Shown: positions 11,689 through 21,171 of the stretch, piece by piece
Numbering within the stretch: position 1 is the first letter of the stretch
Layout of the letters: the number at the start of each line of letters is the position of its first letter
DNA from: Mytilus trossulus
Taxonomy: Eukaryota > Mollusca > Bivalvia > Mytilida > Mytilidae
Direction of reading: 5' to 3'
Length of the DNA stretch: 64,000 bases
Assembly: GCF_036588685.1 (NCBI RefSeq)
Contig: NC_086381.1
Coordinates: 68,703,436-68,767,435 of the forward strand
Notes under the pieces: model-generated
Databases searched by the model: none
What the model was told of the DNA's origin: nothing
What the model saw: the letters and a program-made list of their open reading frames with translations, nothing else
Translations under genes and position numbers: made by a program

Positions 11689-14600
11689 CTATACATCCAA
11701 ATCAACACTCATGTTTTGTAGGATCCTATAATGCCCATAAGCTAAAGTATCTATCCCCAAATTCAAAACATATCTCTTGTCGTCAAACCCACATAAACCC
11801 AATTTGTTTATGTTCACTACATGAAGATTGTGTTTCATACTTCGAATAAGATTCATGTTGCACATAACAGTTTTTTGTTCTAACACACATTTTACATATT
11901 GCTCATGTCTCAAATCATTTTTAACAACACATTTTTTAATCCCTTTTGCTCTTTTATGTTCAACATCTCCATATTGCAACGAGTACATCTTACTCCGAAG
12001 TCCAGCAAACTCCAAAATTGGTTTTGAAGCTGTTTCGTCCTTAAATAGTCCAGGTATTTTAGCGTTTGTGTCATTATACAGAAAATGGTCTTTTGGATAG
12101 TTGGAAAAGTCGAACAGATGTCTGTCTATGTTCATGTCTCTATACAAATCTTCTGTGTTGATGTGATACAATAAACTGTCAGTGTCCGTCAACATAAGTT
12201 TCGCCTTATGACCATATTTCAACATTACATAGTTGTAGTGGTGGTCATACATGATACATTTGGACAGTTCTAAAATACTCATTCCAACAGCTATTGGTTT
12301 GTTGAGTTTCAATAGTGTTTTTTTACATTGAACGGCAACTAGATCTTTGTTGAAAATCTCACACCTTTCGAATGAGGACTTTGACACCCTTTTTAGAAGT
12401 TTCTTTTTATTATGAACAAGAGTAATGTCTACTCTGTTTCTGAGATTCTCCATTGTCTTACCAAACACCGCGTTGTTCATTAACTTAAAAAATGACTTTC
12501 TGAACTCTCCACATGCCTCCTGACGACGTTTTGTATTTAGATCTACATATTCTTTTAAAAATGGATATTGGGAAAACTCAAGAATCCTATGTATTTTTTT
12601 CAGTTTCAATCCAAGTTTGAGATAAAGTTGTAAATTTCTATAATGACAAACATAGTTGCGTTTATCATCAAGAGTGCATAAAAGTTTGTTTGTTTTCACT
12701 CTCACCTTTGCATCTCTTCGTCCCGATTTGCTTTGATTGAGTTTTGACCAGAGATTTTGACTGTGTGGAGACAACATATCATCAGAAACAGATCTTGATT
12801 CTGGTGCTAGTGGATAATCGCTGTGGAGGTCATGCAGTTCTTTTGGATAGTCCAAATCAACTTCTAACATAAAACCCTTAGTTGCATCTTTTTCTACGTT
12901 TTCAATCTGAAATTGGGTACACTCATCCTGACTTAAGAAACGAAAATCAGAAACGGGGAGTGGGAGAGTCATTGCTTTTCCATAAAGGTTGTTACAATCT
13001 TGATAAATTAAAAAGGATGAATCCTTTGCAGAATCATAGGTATCCGGCATATATTTGTTATTTGCCTTAGCGTATCGATTTGATATATGAGAAATTCCAC
13101 CTCGCAGTCCAGCCTCCATGAACAGATACGCATCTGAAATGTCTTCTGTAATTAATTGTAACTTGCATTTAGATACTTTCAACGCTGCACTCCATGCCAA
13201 TCCGGGACATGTAAAAAAATGTGCTGGATCAAGGCCATAGTTAGATAAGCATTCATCTCTAAAGTATTCAAAAACATCAGCTAACTGCAGCACGTCGGAC
13301 TTGAGATATAAATCGTGATACTCTCCCATGTTTGTTAAATTAAACCTATCCCAAACATTTTTGGCATGATCATAATCTAAGTCTGAAATATGACATTTGT
13401 TGAGATCATTGAAGAAGGCTTCCTTTGGTGGTAAAACGCTTACCTCAAATTTTTTCGCATTGTCCATCCACGAATATGGATAAACTCCTTTTCTTAATAG
13501 TAATGTTCTCTTATCAACAGTGGGGAATTCATTTGCCAATTGTTTAAAATGGTCGGGGTTTTCTTTGACTAAATCATCCACCAACCCTGACAGACTGTTT
13601 GATAAACACTGATATGAATCAAGAAATCGAAAACAACCAAGTGAAAAACTGACATACCGCTCAAAATTATTTGCGATAACTGAAATCTTTCTGTCTTTAA
13701 ATTGTCCAATTGATTGCATTAAAAGATGAGCATCATAGTTACGTAAATTGTGGAAATACACAGGAATGTAAGAAGGATACTTATAGTTTAAGTTACAATT
13801 TGAACAAGCAGCCGATCTGAATTTTCCACTTATGTGACAATGATCGCGAACTTTTCCCGACTTCTTAGTGAATGCCTCACCACATATGAAACAATTAGAA
13901 CTGTTTTGAAATTTTTTTTCATCTTCATCACTCATTTCTAAAGGTTCTATATGCTCTAGAATTTCTTTTATGTATGTTTCCTCTTCCAATAGTGACTCTA
14001 CGAAATGTTTGCTAGCATCACAACCACGATAAACTACGGGTGGTTTTGAATATCTCTCATCAACACAAACAATCTTATACCCATATCCACATATTGCATA
14101 GTCCGCCGTTATATTGGTATTTGATGTGGTTGGATTAGGAAGGCATGTATCCTTTTTTTGCACAAAAGCTTCAAAATCACAATACACAACAAAAGGTACT
14201 CTCAACTGTTTTGAATAGTCGTCGAAATCAACTATATCACCGTTTCCTCTTGTTGGGAATTCTACATGTTGTGCATCATGCTGTGAACAGTATATTGTGT
14301 GTTTGTTTAAAACCCGTTGTGATGAGAAACCCTGAAGGCAATAACGACAGAATTTATATGCTGTACCTTTACACTTAATTCTCGATAACAATCTATCAAG
14401 ATTTTTTATGTAGCAATAATGTGCATTATCATTCTTTGTCATATACAAAAGATCAATTTCTACCATTTTGTCTCTGTGTTTACTAATGTATATTGGAAAA
14501 AAATTATCATCCTCAAATCCAATTACATTAATTGCTATGTTATTCAGATTTTCAAACTTGGGAATATGTTTGACTTGCACAGGATATGTGATATCCGACA

Positions 14601-15585
14601 TGTTAAAAACATCTTCATAAGGAATATAATTTGACACACGCTGTGGGTTATTTGTTGCAGGATGTGTGTGCGCTAATATTGAATAGAGAAAACATTTTTG
14701 GTCTTGGTTTTTTATGTTAATAATTGAATGCGAATCTTTTAACGATTTTGGTAGATCAAAGTAACTGCTACCTCCTAATGGTTTGTATTGTATTGTGTGA
14801 ACTTCTAAGTGTAAAACTTGCTTCAGTGTCCAACCAGATCCCTGAGCTACATAATCATCAAACGATGAGAACTGTTTTTGAAATGCTTCATTCAAATCAT
14901 GTTGCGTTAAGTTATCCTTAGAAAGCAAAGTATAAGTGCCACTTTTAAAATATGGTTGGCTGAAATCCCTCTCATCATCGTTTGTCTCTCTCATAAATTC
15001 AACGTGAACATTTAAATACCATCTAATATGTTTCACTAACTCACATCGTTTTTTTAAGTGTTGTTGAATTTCATCCTGTATGTTTGAGAAGAAGGTTAGC
15101 AGATCATACCTATCACCTTCGAATGGAAATATTTTTAGAACATGAAGTGAATTATCAAAAGCGTCGTCTGTTGTTGTGGTATGTGTTTGATTTGCAATGT
15201 TTCCTCCGCTTTGTTGCTGTTGTGGATGTGTCGATTGTATGTGATTAAATAACGACAAGTAATTGTTATGTGTTATTCCACATTCTTTACACTTCAAACG
15301 ATTGTCTACAGATTTATATCCAATCAGATGACCACGTTCATGTCTTTTTAAATTGTCTTCTCTTTCAAATTTTCTGTCACAAAAGAAACAAGCTAATTTT
15401 TTTTTGTGTGAGTCAAGATGTCGTTTCAACAAGGCTCTGTGTTTAAAATATTTATTGCAGATGTCACACATCAGTCTTTCATCTTCCCCCAACGTTCTCT
15501 TTAAAGAACGCAATTCTTTTTCAAATTGTCTATTTCCTTCTGGAAATTCGTCAACACTTTTGTTAAGTATAGAGTTTAGATCCAT
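11689..15585 (-). CDS. POLB: Protein-primed family B DNA polymerase of the Polinton
   Basis: 1298 aa, full length for the family. It would replicate the linear element from protein-primed ends. The N-terminus has three C2H2 fingers (C40/C43/H56/H60; C66/C69/H82/H86; C99/C102/H115/H120), with a further Cys/His cluster at 413-433. The 3'-5' exonuclease motifs are YCDFEAF (468-474), FHNLRNYDAH (611-620) and YLKSDVLQLAD (760-770). A Cys4/His zinc-binding insert resembling endonuclease VII fingers lies at 565-598 (CFICG...RDHCHISGKFR...CSNC). Polymerase motifs: A QDCNNLYGKAM (862-872), B NNAVFGKTMENL (1037-1048), C TDTDSLLY (1133-1140, catalytic Asp pair). All catalytic residues expected by eye are present and there is no internal stop. 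The start is the first ATG, at 15585. Confidence 0.97.
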   Translation of the reverse strand: MDLNSILNKSVDEFPEGNRQFEKELRSLKRTLGEDERLMCDICNKYFKHRALLKRHLDSHKKKLACFFCDRKFEREDNLKRHERGHLIGYKSVDNRLKCKECGITHNNYLSLFNHIQSTHPQQQQSGGNIANQTHTTTTDDAFDNSLHVLKIFPFEGDRYDLLTFFSNIQDEIQQHLKKRCELVKHIRWYLNVHVEFMRETNDDERDFSQPYFKSGTYTLLSKDNLTQHDLNEAFQKQFSSFDDYVAQGSGWTLKQVLHLEVHTIQYKPLGGSSYFDLPKSLKDSHSIINIKNQDQKCFLYSILAHTHPATNNPQRVSNYIPYEDVFNMSDITYPVQVKHIPKFENLNNIAINVIGFEDDNFFPIYISKHRDKMVEIDLLYMTKNDNAHYCYIKNLDRLLSRIKCKGTAYKFCRYCLQGFSSQRVLNKHTIYCSQHDAQHVEFPTRGNGDIVDFDDYSKQLRVPFVVYCDFEAFVQKKDTCLPNPTTSNTNITADYAICGYGYKIVCVDERYSKPPVVYRGCDASKHFVESLLEEETYIKEILEHIEPLEMSDEDEKKFQNSSNCFICGEAFTKKSGKVRDHCHISGKFRSAACSNCNLNYKYPSYIPVYFHNLRNYDAHLLMQSIGQFKDRKISVIANNFERYVSFSLGCFRFLDSYQCLSNSLSGLVDDLVKENPDHFKQLANEFPTVDKRTLLLRKGVYPYSWMDNAKKFEVSVLPPKEAFFNDLNKCHISDLDYDHAKNVWDRFNLTNMGEYHDLYLKSDVLQLADVFEYFRDECLSNYGLDPAHFFTCPGLAWSAALKVSKCKLQLITEDISDAYLFMEAGLRGGISHISNRYAKANNKYMPDTYDSAKDSSFLIYQDCNNLYGKAMTLPLPVSDFRFLSQDECTQFQIENVEKDATKGFMLEVDLDYPKELHDLHSDYPLAPESRSVSDDMLSPHSQNLWSKLNQSKSGRRDAKVRVKTNKLLCTLDDKRNYVCHYRNLQLYLKLGLKLKKIHRILEFSQYPFLKEYVDLNTKRRQEACGEFRKSFFKLMNNAVFGKTMENLRNRVDITLVHNKKKLLKRVSKSSFERCEIFNKDLVAVQCKKTLLKLNKPIAVGMSILELSKCIMYDHHYNYVMLKYGHKAKLMLTDTDSLLYHINTEDLYRDMNIDRHLFDFSNYPKDHFLYNDTNAKIPGLFKDETASKPILEFAGLRSKMYSLQYGDVEHKRAKGIKKCVVKNDLRHEQYVKCVLEQKTVMCNMNLIRSMKHNLHVVNINKLGLCGFDDKRYVLNLGIDTLAYGHYRILQNMSVDLDV

Positions 15586-16153
15586 AATGAAACACTCGTT
15601 ATAAAGTTTATTTAAACATCATCACACAAACCATAAGACTTTTAAGTTCAGAATGCAAATACAAAATAAAATTAAAAACAAAATTCCAACGATAGGTCAA
15701 AATTTATATCTCATAATCGTATTTGTTTGATAATAAACACACCGTGACACAATTTTAAAGGTCAACTCTTTGTTGATGCTATAAACAAATCCAACAGAAA
15801 TCCAATCAGGATTATTCAATATATAAGGATTAAAGATTAAAGATTAATGATCACTTCTTATAGTTCATATACATTATATATTTAAAAAAACAGATTATAA
15901 ATTAATTGGTGTTAAAGAATAATCACCACTCAAATACATATAATAAAAAATAAAACCATACGAAGAAAAACCACAAAAACTAGATTATAAATAAGTAAAT
16001 AACAATTGTGGAATAATCACCAGTTCTTAAAACATGTTATAATCGAAAAAATGTTAATAAATACATTGGTATTAGAGAATAATCACCACTCCACTACACA
16101 TAATAAAACAAAATCATAGGAAGTTACAATAACATATGTTTGTGATATAATAG
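15586..16153. promoter_or_regulatory. Polymerase upstream region with a duplicated AT-rich block
   Basis: There is no gene in this 568-bp gap. The phrase taaagaataatcaccactca (about 15912-15931) recurs as tagagaataatcaccactcc (about 16073-16092) with similar flanks, a 161-bp tandem duplication. As the only sequence between the minus-strand polymerase start and the preceding minus-strand ORF, it probably holds the polymerase promoter and the upstream gene's 3' end. I cannot identify a specific promoter motif. Confidence 0.4.
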
Positions 16154-16495
16154 CTAAAATTTGAATGTCAACCATTTCTGTTTAGATCGTCCACCTCCTT
16201 TCTGACGTCTTTTAACAGCATGAATCCGATCAAAAGTTCCAAATGACATTTTAACGAAGGGTTTTTTTACGTCCAACCCGGCACCATTCTGCATTTCAGA
16301 ATCGGTTCTCTGTTCGACATCATCTTCATTTTCATCTGATTTATTGGTAAGATCAACGTTTGGTGGTGTTCCTTTTTCCTCTGTATAATGTTCTGAGTTT
16401 TCTTTTTTAAAATTATCTTCATCAATATTTTTTTGTTCCTTCGATAGTAAATTCTCATATTTCTGCTTCGTTATCAACATCAACTCTCGACTCAT
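16154..16495 (-). CDS. Conserved small Polinton ORF, charged, C-terminal basic motif
   Basis: 113 aa. It begins MSRELMLITKQKYENLLSK (helical), passes through a long acidic/polar, probably disordered middle, and ends with a basic stretch KRRQKGGGRSKQKWLTF. The overall pattern (short helical head, glycine/lysine-rich end finishing in KW-L-T-F) is one I associate with small proteins of invertebrate Polinton morphogenesis blocks, but its role is unknown. Its start overlaps the end of the upstream ORF by 41 bp, in keeping with a compact virus-like block. Function is not assigned; a virion-associated role is inference from position. Confidence 0.65.
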   Translation of the reverse strand: MSRELMLITKQKYENLLSKEQKNIDEDNFKKENSEHYTEEKGTPPNVDLTNKSDENEDDVEQRTDSEMQNGAGLDVKKPFVKMSFGTFDRIHAVKRRQKGGGRSKQKWLTFKF

Positions 16496-16799
16496 AATTC
16501 AAGAAAGACTGAATTATGATTGGCAGTATATTACTTATTTTTATTAATTGTTTTTTTCTCACTCTTTGGTTGATCTTGTCTGCAACTACTCTTCGAATGT
16601 TTACCTTATTCAGACTTAGTTGCTTTTTACTCCTTCCTGCAATTGCTATGACACCATTCAACAAGTTATAAATAATTTCAACCAATAGTTGTAGTTGTTG
16701 TTTTTTAATTACTTGAAGCACTGCCTTTCTTTGTTCGCTGTTACATGAATGTAGAAATAAAAGAAACTGTCTATCTTGTACTTTCAACTTCCTCATCAC
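16455..16799 (-). CDS. Conserved small Polinton ORF, helical
   Basis: 114 aa, mostly helical. It has a repeated leucine/glutamine pattern QVIKKQQLQLLVEIIYNLL, then KKQLSLNKVNIRRVVADK and RKKQLIKISNILPIIIQSF. The RKK-L-I...LP-hydrophobic end resembles small proteins found next to Polinton ATPase genes; their function is not established. Its ATG at 16799 lies 29 bp inside the end of the ATPase gene, and it overlaps the next ORF, so all three are probably expressed from one locus. A second Met follows immediately. An amphipathic or membrane-active minor virion role is possible but unproven. Confidence 0.65.
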   Translation of the reverse strand: MMRKLKVQDRQFLLFLHSCNSEQRKAVLQVIKKQQLQLLVEIIYNLLNGVIAIAGRSKKQLSLNKVNIRRVVADKINQRVRKKQLIKISNILPIIIQSFLNYESRVDVDNEAEI

Positions 16800-17463
16800 T
16801 TGGGCGATATACTAATGTTCCTTCACCTGGGAATATTCTAGTTCTTAACGAGTACAGTTTGCAAGAATGAGTGCTGACATCAACCAACAAATATCGAAAG
16901 GGAACACCAGTCGCCTTTTCAAACGCATCGAAAAAATATTTTGTTTGTTTCGGGAATGCCTGTCTTGCAAACGTCTGAATTTGAAGTTGATCGCGATAGT
17001 TTTTAAATAAGACGAAATAGTGCATGTTTAAGCTGAGTGTGCGCATTACCTTTCCTTTGTAAAATAAATTTTGATGAAGAAAAATTAATGACATATTAAA
17101 ATGATGAGATCCAACGCAAACTAATTGTTCAATAGATCTGTTATCTGCGCTTTGACACATTAAATCATCCATAACGCAAATAAAATGTTTATTATCATGT
17201 CGTAGTTCGATCAAATCTGCTCGAGTGGGTAGACCTTCATGAAAATGTATATTTCTAACAGTTTTCATCATTTCATCAAATACAGGTTGCCATACAGATC
17301 CATAGCAATATATAATGCATGTTGGAATTTCCTTGAACATTTTATCTGCATTTTCTAACAGTCTTTTTACAAACACAGTCTTACCAGAATTTGTAGGTCC
17401 ACATACTAAAATTGTTGTAGGCGTTTCAAATTTTATTACAGGAAGTTCATCATCCTGAGACAT
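16771..17463 (-). CDS. ATP: DNA-packaging ATPase (A32/FtsK-HerA type)
   Basis: 230 aa, the usual size for Polinton packaging ATPases. Walker A GPTNSGKT is at residues 22-29 and Walker B HFICVMDDLM at 93-102 (Asp-Asp pair). A sensor-like region MSLIFLHQNLF follows, with conserved-looking FKNYRDQ and FP. It would pump genome DNA into capsids. It starts at 17463, 37 bp after the protease stop, on the same strand as the capsid genes. A 238-bp internal part of this gene (16910-17147) is duplicated in inverted orientation at 26111-26348. The frame is intact. Confidence 0.93.
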   Translation of the reverse strand: MSQDDELPVIKFETPTTILVCGPTNSGKTVFVKRLLENADKMFKEIPTCIIYCYGSVWQPVFDEMMKTVRNIHFHEGLPTRADLIELRHDNKHFICVMDDLMCQSADNRSIEQLVCVGSHHFNMSLIFLHQNLFYKGKVMRTLSLNMHYFVLFKNYRDQLQIQTFARQAFPKQTKYFFDAFEKATGVPFRYLLVDVSTHSCKLYSLRTRIFPGEGTLVYRPSDEEVESTR

Positions 17464-17500
17464 GATGATGAGTGTGTTTTAATTGTATAACATCATAACT

Positions 17501-18010
17501 TTACTTCCAGGAGATGCAAACTTGCTCACACCGTTCGGAATGTTTCATACAATATGGGAACGTATTTGTGATATAATCACAAACAAATTCATCATTAATC
17601 CTAAAATCATTCGAAAACAAATTAACAGTGGTATCCATAATCACATTTCTACATCTATTCAAAAGATAAAATAGACAATACTGTCCACATACTTTTGACT
17701 CATTACTTTGTAATCTTTTTATATTATATTCCAATTTAAACGATTTTGTGTTAAAGAACTCCCTAGGGTGATTAAAGTAATATTCAGGAGGATTTCCAAA
17801 GCTGTCAAAAAACTCTCCAGCAGTTCTACTTGAAATATAAAATGCTAACCAATGTCTACCAGGTTGACGTTTGGGGTCTGTGTTGACGATAAAAGCAAAT
17901 GGAAACGTGTTGATGTTTTGCGGTATTTCATCGGCAGCAAATACACCACAAACATTTTGTGATAAAACAGGATCGCAATCAATAACACATTGCAGACTGC
18001 TGGAATTCAT
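17501..18010 (-). CDS. PRO: Adenain-like cysteine (maturation) protease
   Basis: 169 aa from the ATG at 18010. The track of open codons extends to 18115 but has no conserved sequence there, and that part overlaps the capsid gene. The catalytic set fits the adenovirus protease fold: His in GRHWLAFYI (H53), Asp in EFFDSFGN (D69), Gln (Q101) seven residues before the nucleophile Cys in SKVCGQYC (C108), matching the Gln-to-Cys spacing of adenain. It would process capsid and core precursors during virion maturation. It begins 4 bp after the capsid gene stop codon and is followed by the ATPase. The frame is intact. Confidence 0.93.
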   Translation of the reverse strand: MNSSSLQCVIDCDPVLSQNVCGVFAADEIPQNINTFPFAFIVNTDPKRQPGRHWLAFYISSRTAGEFFDSFGNPPEYYFNHPREFFNTKSFKLEYNIKRLQSNESKVCGQYCLFYLLNRCRNVIMDTTVNLFSNDFRINDEFVCDYITNTFPYCMKHSERCEQVCISWK

Positions 18011-18014
18011 AATT

Positions 18015-19339
18015 CTACCATTCGAAGCGAACGTCTCTACTTTGAGTAATTTCAAAATAACCTTGTCGTTCCGCAAAAACAATACAATTGACTGTGTGAG
18101 GAAGCGAACTGGCAAAACTTACATCAATCCTTATATTTCCTTGTTTTTGAAGTGACAGATATTCATTCCCAATAAAATCAGGTTGTGTGTCAAATGCATA
18201 CAAAGCAAAACCTTGTGGGATGTCTTCTCTAGTTAGGTCTATCCCTGAATCACTCATCCATTTTCTGGTTGTTTCCAACAAACCTGTTAATATCGGTGTG
18301 ATTGTGTATCCACTACTTGCATTGTAGCTAATCTGTGTGGGACCTCCATTAACCGGTGTTCCATCTATACTCAAACTTATCTGACTTAGGTTATAATTAG
18401 CAAAATTCCATGGATTTTTTTTAGACTCCCCGTCGATGTCGCCTCACTACACACAAAACCCACTATGATCTTATTAGGACAAATGTCCTGAAAGATGTTG
18501 TTCCATGTGAAGTTTAGAGTTCCTTTACTAAGTGTCATTGAAGTAATTTCTGTTTTCGTGTATGGATACTTTGCATTGGTTACGTTTAACATGGCATTAT
18601 GTGCGGTAATTACTGCCGGGTTTACTTGTATTTTGGCTACTCTTAAAATCATCTGTTCAATGTCAATTCTATAATCTTTAGTCTCATTACTTAATAAACA
18701 GAATTCTGGTTTTGTTCTGAGAAATTTTACACCTATCCCAACTTGGTTGATTAAGTACCGATTTATTTGAAAAAGATCATGTAAAATTGGACCCTGGAGG
18801 TCTAATACTTTTGACTTAGCAATGTAGTTCATTCTAACCACTCCGTTGGTGTTGTTTCCGTTTTCGAAGTCAACATCGTCAAACGCTCCTGCTGTGTCCT
18901 TAAGCCATAGCTGTGTACATAATTGCGACTTCTTAGCTTCTGAACCATATTTCAACAAACTCTGGATGTAGGCTTTATAAGGATAAAACCCAGAGTTGGA
19001 TGATAGCGCCTTTCCTTGGATAGATACGTCTATTTGTGAAAAAAGTGCCTGTAAAAAGAGACACACAGGTGCTACACTTTCATCGTCCGCAAGATCTGTA
19101 CCATCTTGATGTTTGACTTTCAGTTTAACACACATCTGACTTCTAGACAAATCTAAATACTCCATTCCATTTTGACTGGAAATGTTAAATAGTATTGGTG
19201 AATCATTAGAAATAGTGGATGTTGGTAGAATATTCTCCATTTTTATATTCTCAATTCCTGTTTGTGTTGGAGGTAGATCGAAAATGTCCAGTTCTGTAAT
19301 TTGTCCCTCTGTGAAGAAATCTTTATTAAGCATAGCCAT
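18015..19339 (-). CDS. MCP: Major capsid protein (double jelly-roll), broken by one frameshift
   Basis: The first part (19339 to 18386, 317 codons) starts MAMLNKDFFTEG and carries the features of Polinton capsid proteins: a polar N-terminus with DLPPTQTGIE, the strand block LDLSRSQMCVKLKVK, the loop ALFSQIDVSIQGKALSSN.. and YPYKAYIQSLL. The frame then runs into a stop just after an eight-A run (minus-strand sense) at 18415-18422. The downstream frame, to 18015, continues similarity of the second jelly-roll (ending ...NCIVFAERQGYFEITQSRDVRFEW). The parts are therefore one gene out of register by one base at a homopolymer. This could be a true mutation, a sequencing error or slippage at the A run. 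A start 10 bp into the plus-strand repeat 'aagccatcattttg' is not needed; the ATG at 19339 is well placed. Confidence 0.9.
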
Positions 19340-19446
19340 TATTTTGTATCTTTACACACTAATTATTCTTGTTTTGTTTAGTTTTACACACTAAATAAGT
19401 CCCTGTTTTTTTTTTATTTTACGCACACTAGATATGTCTTTGTTTT

Positions 19447-19887
19447 TTACACACTAAATATGTCCTTGTTGTTTATTTTCCTTTGTTTTTTAATATTTTT
19501 TTTGTTATTTCTTTTCCCACTTTTTTTTACCTTCTTATTTGGTTTCTTTTTCTTGGTAACCCTCGGCTGCTGTTTTGCTGATTTGATCTTTTTTTGTTGA
19601 CGTCTCCTTTTAAAGAGTGATTTTGCTGATTTTTTCCGGTCTATTTCACTCCTCGCCTGATCCACTGTTGCTTGTGCAGGGGACACTATTTTGACTGGTA
19701 TCTCACTTATTTCCATGGGTGTGTGTTTTATTTTTGATTTTTCTATTGGCACGATTTTCCCCCTTACATTACCCACAACTGATCCGCCTCTTTGATTTCC
19801 TTTCATGAATTTGTTTTTGTGTTTACTGTTTTTATAATAGTCCATCCATTTTTCAACATTAGGAATATACATCTCAGAAATATCCAT
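19447..19887 (-). CDS. Basic core-like Polinton protein
   Basis: 146 aa. The N-terminal part, YIPNVEKWMDYYKNS then NQRGGSVVGNVRGKIVPIEKS and VKIVSPAQATVDQARSEI, matches a pattern I recall in a widespread Polinton minor protein (W-x-x-Y-Y..., GGS..G, I-P-I, SPAQ..V-D-Q-A). The last 60 residues are almost all Lys/Arg/Asn/Gln, as in DNA-condensing core proteins of adenoviruses. It lies between the penton and capsid genes; its ATG follows the penton stop by one base. The start codon region (first 13 bases) is included in the inverted duplication and begins the chimeric ORF at 26098. Function as virion core protein is inference. Confidence 0.7.
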   Translation of the reverse strand: MDISEMYIPNVEKWMDYYKNSKHKNKFMKGNQRGGSVVGNVRGKIVPIEKSKIKHTPMEISEIPVKIVSPAQATVDQARSEIDRKKSAKSLFKRRRQQKKIKSAKQQPRVTKKKKPNKKVKKSGKRNNKKNIKKQRKINNKDIFSV

Positions 19888-21171
19888 TTTACAAGAAAAA
19901 CGGATATTGACGAAAGTGAAGTGTGATCGTCAGTGGTTTGGTTAAAAATGTCGCTAATCTTAATGAACGGTCGGTTATGTAGATCTCAATATCAAAAATA
20001 TGAGTCTTATTCACATCCTCATAATACAATTGATGGTATATGTTTGTCCAATTTCCCTTTCTGTTTAGTTCAACGGATCGTAATAAATGTTGCTCTTGTC
20101 TACCATTCAATATAGATGTATCAACTATATTACAAAAAACATACAACTGATTCATATAACTAATTTGTTTTGAATCATTGATGTGGATGTCACATAAAGC
20201 GATTTTCCATATACCTGATAAGTTCAGAGGTTCGGATAAATGAATTTTGAACTTATGTGCTGTGTTGTTAGGGAAATAATCCAAATTTGTTTTGTCGTCG
20301 CTTTGTGCGCGGAAATAAAAATTTGACATTTTCATATTTGAGTTGCAGATTGCTTTCTGATCTCAAACGTATATTCAACGGACTTAAAAGAGTTCTCATG
20401 AATCGAATTATCAACCATTCACAGCTTCTGTATTATGTGCTCTTACGTTTTTTGTTGTCTGTGTTATGACTTGTTTTAATGTGTGTTTTTCGTAAAATCC
20501 TCTGTCTTTTGTCAGTTTTAATGGGTTTTTTTTTTTGGTTTTTTTTGTTTTTTTTTTGCTATTGTTAATTATCTATGTGTGTGTATTTCGAGGTGTTGCT
20601 GTTGATGTGTATTATTGGTCTTCGGATTTTACACCTTAAAATTTTGAACGTGTGGTATTGAAAATAAGACTTAATTAATTCAACCAACGTCCAACATTTA
20701 ACAAGTTTGAAACATGACCTACAACTCAACTGTAGTTGGGTGTATACTAAACGATGTCAGTTGCAACTAGTCAAGAACTTTAAAAATAACTCCTCAACCC
20801 AGACTGATGGACACTAGTATTAACACATAAATTAAAACAAATAGAAGATATGATTTTTATTCATATAACAAATTTAAAAGGTTTTTATTCATATAACAAA
20901 TTTAAAAGGTTTTTATTCATTTAACAAATTAAAAGAAACAATCCTTCCTTAATGTTTGCACTAAGTATACCATGCCGTTAATTATGAGGATAAAATTCCA
21001 TCAATGGATTAGTATATGTGTTATATTGTACTAAAAAAAATAAAACATACACCAATATCTCTACACTGCAGTGTTCACAAGGAGCGCAATACAATATCAT
21101 ATGTTTGGCATATAAAATTACCAATACAGTAAACGTGCTATATTGTATACAGATTATTTAAAATACACAAC
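19875..21171. repeat. Left arm of a 1.3-kb inverted duplication
   Basis: This arm pairs with 24826-26110 in reverse orientation with very few differences; one is an insertion of about 12 bp here (near 20664, agacttaatta). It includes the penton gene, its upstream region, a T/A-rich tract (20529-20562) and three tandem copies of a roughly 27-bp unit ttttattcatataacaaatt (20850-20935). Outside 20335 no gene is seen in the arm. Confidence 0.95.
19889..20335 (-). CDS. Penton-like minor capsid protein, copy 1
   Basis: 148 aa. The start MKMSNFYFRAQSDDKTNL followed by YFPNNTAHKFKIHLSEPLNL and SGIWKIALCDIHI is the typical opening of Polinton minor capsid (penton) proteins with a single jelly-roll. 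The remainder is beta-rich (DRSLRLATFLTKPLTITLHF). It would occupy capsid vertices. It is the first gene of the minus-strand morphogenesis block and lies in the left arm of the inverted duplication, so an identical protein is encoded at 25650-26096. I chose the first ATG; the second, two codons on, is equally possible. Confidence 0.85.
   Translation of the reverse strand: MKMSNFYFRAQSDDKTNLDYFPNNTAHKFKIHLSEPLNLSGIWKIALCDIHINDSKQISYMNQLYVFCNIVDTSILNGRQEQHLLRSVELNRKGNWTNIYHQLYYEDVNKTHIFDIEIYITDRSLRLATFLTKPLTITLHFRQYPFFL

Noticed and set aside
11547-12100. Plus-strand ORFs over the polymerase gene
   Set aside because: Shadows of POLB on the opposite strand.
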